Positions 36,300-46,931 of a stretch of 64,000 nt of DNA are shown here, in pieces. The DNA is from Sipunculus nudus. Lineage: Eukaryota; Annelida; Sipuncula; Golfingiida; Sipunculidae. Below the pieces are notes generated by a model. That model saw only the letters and a list, made by a program, of their open reading frames with translations. It was not told the origin of the DNA and made no database searches. Position numbers and translations under genes: made by a program. How positions within the stretch are numbered: the first letter of the stretch is position 1; every line of letters begins with the position of its first letter. The stretch is from contig CM049309.1 in assembly GCA_026874595.1 (NCBI GenBank), positions 20,868,033 to 20,932,032 of the forward strand. The letters run 5' to 3'.

Positions 36300-36622
36300 C
36301 AATGCAGCCTGGATTCCATAATAATGGGAGTAGGGTCAAATGGCTTGCATTCCTAACTGGCCTGGGTGAGGGCTTTCCAGAGACATCCCAACCAGGGCCC
36401 TTTGTTTGATATTTTTTGGTGCTTGGGTCGTGGAAGGTCATTTGCAGGGTATATGTGAGAAAAATGTGCTTTTTGACAGTTTTGGGTGGTCTGAAATCTG
36501 CCATTGCGGGAGCAGGTTCAAATGGCTTGGATTCCTAACTGGCCTGGGTGAGGGCTTTCCAGAGACACCCCAACCAGGGCCCTCTGTTTGATATTTTTTG
36601 GTGCTTGGGTCGTGGAAGGTGT
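36300..36622. repeat. Two ~112-bp direct repeats, 181 bp apart
   Basis: The block from GGGAGxAGGxTCAAATGGCTT to TGGGTCGTGGAAGGT occurs at about 36,325-36,440 and 36,508-36,620 with very few differences. Function unknown. It lies between the motif block and ITS1. Confidence 0.75.
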
Positions 36623-36784
36623 GACTAATAATGAGCCGTGAACATGAACTCTGATTCTAAAAGTGCCAGGGACAATCTGAAAAGGGATGATAATAGGCCG
36701 TGAATGATGGTCAGTTTGACATCAGAAGTGGACTAGAGTCACGCCTGTAAATATGGGAAATGTGCAGTCAAGCATGTCCATGTT

Positions 36785-37156
36785 TCACCGGGACCCAGGG
36801 GTCAGTCAATTGGGTCGACCGCCGGAAAAAAGATCGTCCTCGGGAAACTTTCGTCATTTAGAAAGCCGGGGTGACCGCGGCGCCGCGGGTGTGGGGCGCG
36901 CAAGAGGCGTTGGTTTTTTAAACCTCGCTAGAGCGAGCTCCCCCCTGCCAAAGAGCGGGCAGGAACAGGTACCCCGGCGGAACAAGCCATCAGTGACCAG
37001 AGGACCGATGTTGGAGGCCCGCGGGAGGCGGGGGCACACCTGGCCCCCGAATCCCACGGACCCTGTCCCGGCCCGTCGCCTGGTGCAACCGGCCGCCCCG
37101 GGCTCGCAGGAGCACGGGGACTTCGGAGCCTGTCCCATGCACTGCCGCGATTTCGA
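36785..37156 (-). other. rDNA internal transcribed spacer 1 (partial)
   Basis: Immediately 3' of an 18S terminus on the minus strand is ~370 bp of GC-rich, non-coding DNA beginning TCGAAATCGCGGCAGTGCAT. The position directly after GGATCATTA and the composition are those of ITS1. It loses recognisable character near 36,785, before any 5.8S sequence; I find no 5.8S in the window. Long reading frames across it (about 36,753-37,196) are artefacts of high GC. Confidence 0.75.
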
Positions 37157-37194
<38 letters not shown>

Positions 37195-37224
37195 GACGAC
37201 TTTTACTTCCTCTAGATGATCATT
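37157..37224 (-). rRNA. 18S rRNA 3' end, fragment (~68 nt)
   Basis: Minus strand reads GATCATCTAGAGGAAGTAAA, then AGTCGTCACAAGGTTTCCG, then TAGGTGAACCTGCGGAAGG and ATCATTA, the universally conserved 18S 3' terminus. One conserved position differs (CGTCACAAGG instead of CGTAACAAGG). Upstream of the match on the minus strand the sequence is not 18S, so only the last ~68 nt are present. This is a fragment, not a functional gene. Confidence 0.92.
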
Positions 37225-37352
37225 AGACATGTGTCAAAATAGAAAGAGACAAGAAAATATAAATAAAGGGCTCAAGACCCCAGATCCGGCACGCCGGCGC
37301 TATATTTAGAGGGAGCAGTCCGCAGCAAACAACTTTCGTTGGCCCGATTTCA

Positions 37353-40300
37353 TTATGCTTTTACATAATGCTTGGGTATACACTTGTCTGCTGGACTGCT
37401 CCCCGCGGCGGCAGAGTTGACACTGGCGCACGCCGCTTTATTTTTAAAGCTTTTCTGGACAAGTTCCTCAATATCCTTTTTTGTCGTTTTCAACGTAGCG
37501 TCCGGATTAACGCGCTCGGATATGTACGTTTTGCAGCATTTGGCAAGGAGTGCTACTTGATCTGGCTCCCACACCAAGGCCTATCGCCTTATTTTATTAG
37601 CAGTATCTTGACTTCCGGGTTCGCCCGGCGGGGTTGGCATGGTTTGTACTTGCGGGGATCAAGCGCTCACTTCCTCAACCCCACTCTGCACCTGTTGAGC
37701 CCGTGTCTGACGGAACGTCATCGGATTCGTCTCCGGCGTCCTCACCACCACGCTGAAAGGAATCGCCTTGCTCCACCTGGCCACATTCTGTGTCTGACGG
37801 AACGTCATCGGATTCGTCTCCTTCTTGGTCCCGCACACCGTAAACTTCTTAACTGGGCTGTGGCTGATTGTGTGTCGTCTACGCCCTGGCTCACATCATA
37901 GTGTGTGTCAGCCGTTCGCAAAGAGTGGGCCATATGGGCCGCGAGTTTGGACCGCTGCTTAACAGTTGCACCATAACGCCGTACCTGGAAAAGGAACGAC
38001 AAGGTATTAAAAAGTGATTAATCTTATCTTTCATATACATGGCATAAAAAAACCAGTTGGAATGCAACTTACCAGGGTAACAGCGGTCTTCCTGAATAAG
38101 GAGGTGGTCACTTTTGGAACATCGATGCCCTCTTCTTCGCCGAAGGCGGACCAGGCCGAATTCAAACCTTTATTCAAGGAAGAAGCGGTCAATTGGTGGC
38201 CGTGTCTTGATGTAAAGACATACTCACTAGTTGTCTCAGGTCGGACCTTATTCACGTATTTCACAAGGACCTGCCATAAAGGGCCATAGAAGTTTACACG
38301 ACAGGTGGTCACGGCCCTCACCTTGTGCGCTGATACCTGCAAAATTAAAAGCCTTTGTATAAAAGCAGGTCTTTTTTGGATTGAGATCAAAAGATAAACC
38401 ACCCAGTGAAAGCAACACTTACAAAGACAACATGGTTGTGGTTCTCATGTTTGGCTTGACGATACTCCGCCATCCTTAGATTGCATACGTCACCGGCCCT
38501 CTTGGCGTTTAGAATAATTGTCCGGAGCATCAGGTGGTTTCATGCCTTGGCAAATGCGGCTTTGGTCTTCTATTTCTCGGGCAGCTCATCCCACGTTTTC
38601 ACCAGGGCTTCCGATTCCCTTGCCACCCCAGATTCTAAATACTTCTCTACCATATCTATGGGAATTTCAGTGCCTGTTAAAACAGAATCCAAAGGTCACG
38701 AAATTAGTCTTATTTACCTAAATAATACCGAATATGGTTCAGACATATTGACAAATAAACAAATACGAACCCATTTCGCGAACCCTCCGGTCCAGGTCCT
38801 CAGAGGTCTTCTTTTTGGCGACAGCTGTCGTGCAATCTCGGATATACTGTGCCAATGAAGTGATGCTGTCAAGGTTGGACCATCCCCGAAGCACGCTTGG
38901 GGACTTCATGAGCCACGCCATGAACTTCTTGGCTGAGCTGGGATAATTTACTATAGTGCCGGAGGTAAATTGGGAACGCCATTTCAATATAAGCCCTTCG
39001 GCATCCCCGAAGGAATTGAGTCTCATCACGTGCACCTTGGTGAAGACTTCATCTTCATTGAGCAGAGCTGTGAGCAGGCGCGAGACCTTCCCGCAATGCT
39101 CTCTCACCTCGCCCTCTGTGTGCGCCGCCCCGGATACGCTTCGCAGATGCTCGTCAAACTGTCGCATCATTTGTTCCAGCTCTGTCTCCTGAAATGAGAG
39201 AGCCACAAGTCAATGTAAAATACACAAATGTAAAGGGTTTATGATCCTCTTACATTTTGCAATCAGTACAGCTCACCTCTTGCGGTGGTCCCTCGGGCGA
39301 AACCTCGGCTACTTCCTGCTGGGCGTAAATCTCTTTGAACGCGTCTGTGCTCTTTTTCAACTTGTGGACCCGCACCAGATGTTGTCCAGCCGGGCGAGGT
39401 TTGCCCCGCACAATGGACACAAGTGTCTGCAAGAGTGGGTATAATAGAGATATTGCAATATGAGTTGTTTCAGCCATATATATATAAAATACGCATTGGT
39501 GAGTTGACTTCTTGAAACAATATTTCTTCTTATTCTGACTAATATGCAAATACTAGACAGATTTTAAGCAATCATGTTGTTATGATTATGTGTGCTGTGT
39601 AGATGAAATGAGCTGTACACATATACCACTAAAATTATTTATACTGTCATTACTTGCCCGATGTTTTGAGATATGCAAACCGTGTTTATGTTCTTTTTCC
39701 AGGGCGGCGAGACTCCATTTCTTCTCGCAAGTACTGGTCTTTCCTCCTCTGGGGAAGGTCAGCATGACAGTGCTCAATATGTCGCCGAAGCCAACACACT
39801 TTCCTTTCACACCCTTGCACGGGGCACTGTCGGTTAGACCTTGACCCTGGGCGCTGCCTTGGAACGCCCCTGTGGGTAACAAGGCGACGTCGCCTCACTG
39901 GCTGGCTGTCATCCTCTTGTGATTCTGAGGACTCTGGTTGGGCTTTGTGCTCGGAAGCATCACTGTGTGCGGTTTGTGAAGGTACCGCCATCGGCACCCG
40001 CCAGGTATTATTATCAATTTCGCTGGCTCCGCTCAATTCCACAAGCTCTGGCGGTAGTTCCCCGTTTTCAGACCCGCTGCTGACAATGGGGTTACCAGTG
40101 GGAGGACTATCATCCCATGCGAAAACGGAGAAACATTGAGATGTTAAGTAAGTAGTGCTATCTCCGGCCTCTGTGGCAATGTTGCACGGGGATGACATGC
40201 CATCATCATCAGAGTGAGTGGCTTTCACGTCATACCATTGCAACTGAAATTTGTCTGATTCTGAACTTTCCGACAAGCCTGTCCCTTGATCAGACAAAGC

Positions 40301-40740
40301 AACGCTTTCAGGCGATTGTGTTGTCCATATAGGACTGAGTGTAGGCATGGGCCTGTCAACAGCGTCACTATATGCATCGTGTGTGGGTCCCATGGAAGTT
40401 AAATGGGGCATAAAAGGATCAATTTCCGTCACATTTACATGTGAGACAACTTTTTCCTGACCCTCACTGATCCGGGTCACAGTGTGCATTTGAACCCTTC
40501 TTCGAATTTAATGTGTGTCCTTGTCCTTGACACCTAGCTCGGAGCTCCCAGCTACTCCCACCAAGTTCACTATCTTGACCTGTGAGAAGAGACGCTCTTC
40601 GCCGCCCTGTAGACGGTAAATGTACCGCGTTTGTCCATCATCATGGTACACAGTCTTGGTCGTCTGGTAAGCCCTTTCGGCCCTTCACCGCTGCCTTCGG
40701 AGGTGCCGGCGGTACAGTCTAGTTTTCACCATAGTTTATT
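37353..40740 (-). pseudogene. Zinc-finger tyrosine recombinase, copy 2 (near full length)
   Basis: Exons on the minus strand: 40,740-39,681 (start codon 40,732-40,730), 39,426-39,277, 39,188-38,771 (418 nt), 38,673-38,423 (251 nt), 38,336-38,073 (264 nt) and from 37,984. Order of parts: basic N terminus; a TRYIYRLQGG module; an acidic Ser-rich region with MPTLSPIWTT; zinc finger CPVQGC...H-X4-H; a second CX2C finger; SAM-like helices; catalytic Arg (LNAKRAGDVCNL); SLFRKTAVTL (second Arg); MAHS (His); and THYDV (Tyr). A tail follows with two GDESDDVPSDT repeats and a Trp-led segment (VWEPDQVALLAKCCKTYI) that looks SANT/Myb-like. Stops lie at 40,685, 40,508, 39,686, 38,570 and 38,540. A 1-nt deletion near 39,385 breaks finger 2, and a frame change follows exon 7. 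The 18S 3' fragment lies 129 bp downstream. Confidence 0.88.
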
Positions 40741-41816
40741 CTGAAAAGACACAAACAAATGGTTAAAATCCCCATTATAAATAAAATAGTGTTGCTTACC
40801 TCGTAAGTGTGTGTCATGTAGGTTGCATCAAACAATACGTGCTTGCACATTTCCTGATTTCCCTTTACAGCGTCCAACTGTCGGAGGTAATCCCCTGAAA
40901 AGGTTCACTGATACAACGTAAGATCGCCCCAGGCCAGAAGCAGGTATCAGGAAGAGTGCAACTGGCTAGCTGTGATGAAGCTCCTTTATATGGTTTGACT
41001 AAAAGGCAGCACATGTACCTCTCTGCTGGATCTAAGTTTATTGCACAGAAGGTAAATGTGCGGGTCAGCTTATCCCAGCTCTGCACGTTGGCTTTTTTAT
41101 CAGAATCATTCGAGAACTGATTGCCTTCAGAAATTCTCTGCACAATGCTTTACCTCTGCAAACCTTTATTAGACAGTTTCACCCCTGTGCAATTAGCTGA
41201 GAAAGTAAGGCACCTAATAACGGAAGAAAAAAAGGGAATCGCGCTAAGCAAAAACCAGTAAGCAAATCCAGGAAGCATTACGCACCGGATGACACTTGTT
41301 TTTAAAAACCACTAAAACCATGAAAAAAAATAAAATAAAAAAAACAAAAAAAAAAACCCTGTTATATGCAATGATAAGTGAGTTTTCCTGCTATTGGAAA
41401 GCACGGTAATTGACAAATTGTGCGATCACTAGGTCGCACAAAAACCGCAGACCGAAAGGTGATCTCTCGCGTAATTTACAAAATAAACTAATTTATTGAA
41501 GCTCCTTGCAGAAGCTTTTATAAGAAAACAAAAGACCGGACGGGGCACGGTCTATAAACTGATGGACTTTAAAGGTGGTCTCGGAGCAGGATGAGGTATA
41601 ACCTCATGCAGAAGCTTTTATAAGCAAACAAAAGACCAGACAGGGCACGGTCTCTAAACTGATGGACTTTATGTGGTCTCGGAGCAGGATGAGGTACAAC
41701 TCCATGCAGAAGCTTTTATAAGCAAACAAAAGACCGGACGGGGCACTGTCTCTAAACTGATGGACTTTATGTGGTCTCGGAGCAGGATGAGGTGAAGCTC
41801 CTTGCAGAAGCTTTTA
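40667..41816 (-). repeat. Long inverted repeat, left arm
   Basis: This arm pairs with 43,173-44,321 as reverse complement over ~1,150 bp with very few differences. It contains, in minus orientation, about three 110-bp hairpin-type units, an A-rich tract, a possible promoter and untranslated exon, the 59-bp leader intron, and the first ~60 nt of the copy 2 coding sequence. The loop is ~1.36 kb. Confidence 0.9.
40742..41000 (-). promoter_or_regulatory. Candidate promoter, leader exon and leader intron of copy 2
   Basis: On the minus strand CATATAAAGGAGC (about 40,993-40,981) is a TATA-box candidate. A leader exon would end at 40,800 with donor AG|GTAAGC, and a short intron ends at TCTTTTCAG (40,741), 8 nt before the ATG. 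Copy 3 also has a short intron just upstream of its ATG, so the leader intron is a conserved feature. The transcription start is not determined. Confidence 0.4.
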
Positions 41817-42580
41817 TTATGTGCGTGGGGTGCTTCCCTGAAGGCCCGAATGCAGGATGTGGCAGAACCTAATAATATTAAGACTGTTCGATGAAATAAT
41901 AAGTGCAATTTACAAAAAAAAAAACTTGTGGGTTGGAATCGTCCGTGAATAAGAGATGTGGGCCCGATTCCAGAGAGCAGTGTGGGAGGGCGGCCGTTCA
42001 CGTATCACACAAACAGAAGACCGGACGGGGCACGGTCTATAAACTGATGGATATTATGTGGTCTTGGAGCAAGAAGATGTAGAGCTCTTTGCAGAAGCTT
42101 TTATTATGTGTGTATGGTGCTTCCTTGAAGGCCCGAATGCAGGATGTGGCTGAACTTAATAATATTAAGACTGTTCGATGAAATAATAAGTGCAATTTAC
42201 AAAAAAAAACTTGTGGGTTGGAATCGTCAGTGAATAAGAGATGTGGGCCTGATTCCAGAGAGCGGTATGGGAGGGCAGCCGTTCACGTATCACACAAAGA
42301 GAAGACTGGACAGGGTACGGTCTATATAAACTGTTTGACGGGTCGAGAACTCGTGCTTTTCCATTACCCGAAACACGGACCGTGAACAAAAACGCCAAGG
42401 TCGCGAAAGGTTATCTACGGGGCAAGTTAACTACATATAAAACAGAACATTTCACAAATCGCACAAGAAACTTATTTTAGGGGAGGAATCGTACTGATAT
42501 AGCGGAGGGCACAATTCCATTAGAGCGGTGTGGGTGGGCGGCCGCTCATATGACATAAAATTGATGCTCAAAGCAACGAA
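41461..42580. repeat. Nested tandem repeats inside the palindrome
   Basis: About three ~110-bp units carry TGCAGAAGCTTTTATAAG, AAACAAAAGACCGGAC, GGGGCACGGTCTATAAACTG and TCTCGGAGCAGGATGAGGT (41,500-41,816). A ~290-bp unit then repeats about twice (41,817-42,345) with a weaker third (to ~42,560); it carries GGCCCGAATGCAGGATGTGGC and CAGAGAGCxGTxTGGGAGGGC. No coding potential is convincing. Confidence 0.75.
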
Positions 42581-42654
42581 AGAACTCTTGTCCGCGGACA
42601 AAAGCTTTTTGTGTATGTTATACAACCCACTTCATTGTCTCCGTTTCTAGGCGG

Positions 42655-42914
42655 CCTTGTGAAAAATGACAGGTCCGAGGGATTTCGGGGCGCCCTATGA
42701 TTTAGTATACAAAAATGACAAAGTCCCAAGCGTTTCGGGGCGCCCTATGATTTCCTGTAAAAAAATGACAAAGTCCCAAGCGTTTCAGAGCGCCCTATGA
42801 TTTCCTGTAAAAAAATGACAAAGTCCAAAGCGTTTCAGGGCGCCCTATGATTTCCTGTTAAAAAATGACAAAGTCCCAAGCATTTCGGGGCGCCCTATGA
42901 TTTCCTGTAAAAAA
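42655..42914 (-). repeat. ~60-bp minisatellite sharing CGTTTCGGGGC (rDNA-spacer-like)
   Basis: Five units of AAAAATGACAAAGTCCxAAG, CGTTTCGGGGCGCCCTATGA and TTTCCTGTAA abut the 18S 5' fragment directly. The core CGTTTCGGGGC recurs in the repeats at 45,060-45,355 and 54,940-55,785. Confidence 0.8.
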
Positions 42915-42941
42915 ATGATTACTGGCAGGATCAACCAGATA
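42915..42941 (-). rRNA. 18S rRNA 5' end, fragment (27 nt)
   Basis: Minus strand reads TATCTGGTTGATCCTGCCAG followed by TAATCAT, the conserved first ~27 nt of 18S (one or two differences from the usual TACCTGG...TAGTCAT). It then switches abruptly to the ~60-bp minisatellite. The rest of 18S is absent until its last 68 nt at 37,224-37,157. Confidence 0.9.
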
Positions 42942-43155
42942 GCTACTGTCAACGTGACCGAGCGAGGGGACGCCCCCGCGGACCGATGACAGTCTTTCCG
43001 AACTCACTCCCAAATCGCCGCCCGAGTCCCCGTTCAACCGGGGCCGGGCACCAGGAACAACAGACCGGTACCTCCCGACCAACAGCCTGTCATCTCCAAA
43101 CACCACAAGCAATTTGTTCAGGACCGCTTTGGTGCGCAGACAGCAGCACACTGTC
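42942..43155 (-). other. rDNA 5' external transcribed spacer (partial)
   Basis: This GC-rich stretch lies directly 5' of the 18S start on the minus strand. It aligns, with many changes, to 55,944-56,110 in copy 3's upstream region (shared AAAGCGGTCCTG, GCTTGTGGTG, GACAGGCTGTTGGT, CGGTCTGTTGTTCCT). Position and conservation identify it as 5' ETS. Confidence 0.75.
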
Positions 43156-43172
43156 CGGTCTTTTGTTTGCTT

Positions 43173-44321
43173 ATAAAAAATTCTGCAAGGAGCTTCACCT
43201 CATCCTGCTCCGAGACTACATAAAGTCCATCAGTTAAGAGGCCTTGCCCCGTCCGGTCTTTCGTTTTCTTATAAAAGCTTCTGCATGGAGTTATACCTCA
43301 TCCTGCTCCGAGACGACATAAAGTCCATCAGTTTAGAGACCGTGCCCCGTCTGGTCTTTTGTTTGCATATAAAAGCTTCTGCATGAGGTTATACCTCATC
43401 CTGCTCCGAGACCACCTTTAAAGTCCATCAGTTTATAGACCGTGCCCCGTCCGGTCTTTTGTTTTCTTATAAAAGCTTCTGCAAGGAGCTTCAATAAATT
43501 AGTTTATTTTGTAAATTACGCAAGAGATCACCTTTCGGTCTGCGGTTTTTGTGCGACCTAGTGATCGCACAATTTGTCAATTACTGTGCTTTCCAATAGC
43601 AGGAAAACTCACTTATCATTGCATATAACAGGGTTTTTTTTGTTTTTTTTTATTTTAATTTTTTTCATGGTTTTAGTGGTTTTTAAAAACAAGTGTCATC
43701 CGGTGCGTAATGCTTCCTGGATTTGCTTACTGGTTTTTGCTTAGCGCGATTCCCTTTTTTTCTTCCGTTATTAGGTGCCTTACTTTCTCAGCTAATTGCA
43801 CAGGGGTGAAACTGTCTAATAAAGGTTTGCAGAGGTAAAGCATTGTGCAGATAATTTCTGAAGGCAATCAGTTCTCGAATGATTCTGATAAAAAAGCCAA
43901 CAAGCAGAGCTGGGATAAGCTGACCCGCACATTTACCTTCTGTGCAAGAAACTGAGATCCAGCAGAGAGGTACATGTGCTGCCTTTTAGTCAAACCATAT
44001 AAAGGAGCTTCATCACAGCTAGCCAGTTGCACTCTTCCTGATACCTGCTTCTGGCCTGGGGCGATCTTACGTCGTATCAGTGAACCTTTTCAGGGGATTA
44101 CCTCCGACAGTTGGACGCTGTAAAGGGAAATCAGGAAATGTGCAAGCACGTATTGTTTGATGCAACCTACATGACACACGCTTACAAGGTAAGCAACACT
44201 ATTTTATTTATAATGGGGATTTTAACCATTTGTTTGTGTCTTTTCAGAATAAACTATGGTGAAAACTAGACTGTACTGCCGGCACCTCCGAAGGCAGCGG
44301 TGAAGGGCCGAAAGGGCTTAC
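43173..44321 (+). repeat. Long inverted repeat, right arm
   Basis: This is the reverse complement of 40,667-41,816. It carries the leader exon/intron and the start of the recombinase coding sequence (ATGGTGAAAACTAGACTG at about 44,256). It stops being homologous at 44,321, about 66 nt into the reading frame. It shares the premature TGA of copy 2 (44,301-44,303), so the inversion/duplication is younger than that mutation, or the arms have been homogenised. Confidence 0.9.
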
Positions 44322-44329
44322 TTGCCCCT

Positions 44330-45010
44330 TAGATCACCTTTCTAGATCTCAGCGTTTTTGTTCATGCCTCCTGTGGCGTTAATACCACAGCTGTGGGGAA
44401 AAGCAGCTGTGTCCAGAACACAGCTGCCAATAGACTCCACAGCTGCATTGGTTACACAGCTGTGCAGTGTGTTTCAGTTTTCTGGCTTCTGATGGATGCA
44501 GGTGGCTTCAACCGTGTACGCTCCTATCGGGTCACGCCCCCTGTGGGGTTAATACCACAGCTGTAGAGAAAAGCAGCTGTGTCCAGAACACAGCTGCCAA
44601 TAGACTCCACAGCTGCATTGTTTACACAGCTGTGCAGCGTGTTTCAGTTTTCTGGCTTCTGATGGATGCAGGCAGCTTCAACCGTGTCCGCTCCTATCGG
44701 GTCACGCCCCCTGTGGCGTTAATACCACAGCTGTGGGGAAAAGCAGCTGTGTCGAGAACACAGCTGCCAATAGACTCCTCAGCTGCATTGGTTACACAGC
44801 TGTGCAGCGTGTTTTAGTTTTCTGGCTTCTGATGGATGCAGGCGGCTTGAACCGTGTCCGCTCCTATCGGGTCACGCCCCTTGTGGCGTTAATACCACAG
44901 ATGTGGGGAAAAGCAGCTGTGTCCAGAAAACAGTTGTCAATAGACTTTACAGCTGTATTGGTTACACAGCTGTGCAGAGTGTTTCAGTTTTCTGGCTGGT
45001 GAAGGTTGCA
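44330..45010 (+). repeat. 170-bp satellite rich in CAGCTG
   Basis: Four units at 170-bp spacing (marker GGCGTTAATACCACAG at about 44,374, 44,545, 44,715 and 44,885), plus a diverged fifth at 45,405-45,555. Each unit has about five CAGCTG sites, several as CACAGCTGTG or CCACAGCTGTGG. Reading frames of 80-116 codons arise from the repeat and are not genes. Confidence 0.88.
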
Positions 45011-45059
45011 GGCGACTTCTTCACAGTCCAACTGGGAGACTCCCGAACTTTCCCGAACA

Positions 45060-45355
45060 GTAAGTCTGTTAAAATGCCAAAGTCCTTGGCATTTCGGGGC
45101 AGGCCGGCTAAAGATACAGTTAACATGGCGAAGTCCCAGCCATTTCGGGGCAGGCAGGGTAAGATTCTGTTAAAATGGCAAAGTCCCAACCGTTTCAGGG
45201 CAGGCAGGGTAAGATTCTGTTAAAATGGCAAAGTCCAAGCCGTTTCGGGGCAGACAGGCTAAAGATCCTGTTAAAATGGGTCCTAGCCGTTGCGGGCAAG
45301 CAGGCTAAAGATATTGTTAAAATGGCAAAGTCCCAGCGTTTCGGGGCAGGCTAAA
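45060..45355 (+). repeat. ~55-60-bp minisatellite sharing CGTTTCGGGGC
   Basis: Five to six units of TGTTAAAATGGCAAAGTCC, CCGTTTCGGGGCAGG and CAGGGTAAGAT. It is related to the minisatellites at 42,655 and 54,940. Confidence 0.8.
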
Positions 45356-45629
45356 GTTTGTGAGGAAAGAGGAAAGAGGCTTTAACTAGTTCCGCTCTCA
45401 TCGGTTCACGCACCATGAGGAGTAAATACCACAGCTGTGCGGTAAAGCAGATGTGGCTAGGAAAGAGCTGTCGACAGACACCAGATCTGCCTTGGTTACA
45501 GAGCTGTGCTGGGTACTTCTGTTTTCTGACTGAAGGGTTCGTGCCAGCTTAACCTGTTTCCGGTCGACCCCTTTTGTGGTCCCATTTGCGTTCCTACAAA
45601 AAGTAAGGAAAAGTGTCTTGATCGACTGC

Positions 45630-46450
45630 AAGCTTGACAACTGGTCCCATCTCCAGTCACGTCACTTAAGCGTGAACTTCTCTGGCGAAAGCTGCAGACG
45701 AATGCTTTCGCCGCAAAAGATTTTTCAGACATGTAATTTCCGGCCAACTTTTTACACACCTTGCGCGGTTCAGTCATCTTTTGTAAGTGACAGAGACGCC
45801 CATCAAGCCATGTCACTTAACGCTTGAAACACTATTTTTATGGTCAAGAACCCTCGAGAAAGCTTTTAATTCATGAACACTGTGTGGAATTATAAACATC
45901 TGGCCTATTAGACCAGTTTGGAATTTCGGCCTTTCGTAAAAAGTCGACCAGGAAATGGGAAATAATTTTCGCAGTGACGCCATTTCCCTTTAAGTGACAA
46001 GGACAGTTCCAAAACTTTTCCCGCACAAGTTGACGTGATTTGGAAAGTTCCAGGCTCACAGGACCAAACCACCGCACAGTATTAAGTGACAAAAACGGTG
46101 ATTTTCTAGTCTCTAGGAGGTGGCGCCCTCTAACGTCAAGAAAGGTTTTGGGAAATGTATAACGGGCGTGTCACCTAAGCCAATATGGCCGGAAATGGTG
46201 TCACTTAGACAGTTCTTAGGGTTAGGGTTAGGGTTAGGGTTACAATTAGGGTTATGGTCAGGCAAGTGATGACGTCATGGCTAGGGGTCATGGGGTCAAA
46301 ATAACCCCATATACTATTGTTTCTGAGACTTTTTAGCATTGTTTCTGAGACTTTTTAGCATTATGCCAGAGTTTGGTCCCTAAATCTCCACATGGAAAAA
46401 AGTTTTGTTTGTGATCATGTCACTTAAGGAATGTACGTTTTTCTGTGTTT
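45630..46450 (-). repeat. Spacer-like DNA with TGTCACTTAAG motif array, block 2
   Basis: This is homologous to block 1 (35,111-36,100), from GACAACTGGTxCC to the TGTTTCTGAGACTTTTTAGC region. Motif copies lie at about 45,661, 45,784, 45,811, 45,989, 46,082, 46,169 (variant), 46,199 and 46,419. It includes a telomere-like insertion at 46,216. It lies upstream of copy 2's ETS in the minus-strand sense. Confidence 0.7.
46216..46244 (+). repeat. Interstitial telomere-like (TTAGGG)4
   Basis: Four perfect TTAGGG units followed by TTACAATTAGGG. The homologous place in block 1 (about 35,680) lacks them, so they were added after the blocks diverged or lost from the other. Confidence 0.9.
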
Positions 46451-46539
46451 GTCAAGTTGCCTGGTTCGGAAAATAACCTTCCACACATACCATGAACACG
46501 AAACGCGCTCGGACAGTAGATATATATGGGTACTTTATT

Positions 46540-46931
46540 TAATTATAGGCATTTGTACGATATATGTAATACAAAATGAGATATAAATGTTTGATTTTAA
46601 GGGCAGGTGTACTACACACATATATATACACATATATTTAAATTATATATATATTATGTATATTTTTTATATATATTTTATAAATATATCTTATATGTAC
46701 ATATATAAATATTTAAGCATATAGTATATATATATTGTAAACATAAATAATATATACATATATATATAAATATTTCAATATATTTTTTATATATATTAAC
46801 CATTTTATATATAATGTATATATTTATTAAATATACATATTTATATATCTTTATATAATATATGTTTATATTATATATACAATATATTTGCAATATACAT
46901 ATTTAATATAAATAATACATATATATATATG
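46540..46931. repeat. AT-rich (TA)n-type low-complexity DNA
   Basis: Nearly pure A/T with TATATA runs. No gene. Confidence 0.9.

Noticed and set aside
36753-37196. 147-codon plus-strand frame rich in Arg/Gly/Pro
   Set aside because: It is antisense to ITS1 and the 18S 3' end; GC-rich DNA lacks stops by chance.
40865-41143. 92-codon minus-strand frame in the palindrome arm
   Set aside because: It could be an upstream exon or leader, but there is no recognisable domain. The matching right arm carries a substitution and indel breaking it near 43,951, so I did not call a gene.
42915-42941. Functional 18S rRNA gene
   Set aside because: Only 27 nt of the 5' end and, 5.7 kb away, 68 nt of the 3' end are present; the body is missing.
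44467-45223. Plus-strand frames of 89-116 codons
   Set aside because: They repeat with the 170-bp satellite period and run through it into the next minisatellite; not a gene.
46678-46893. Small frame rich in Ile/Tyr
   Set aside because: It is low-complexity (TA)n DNA.
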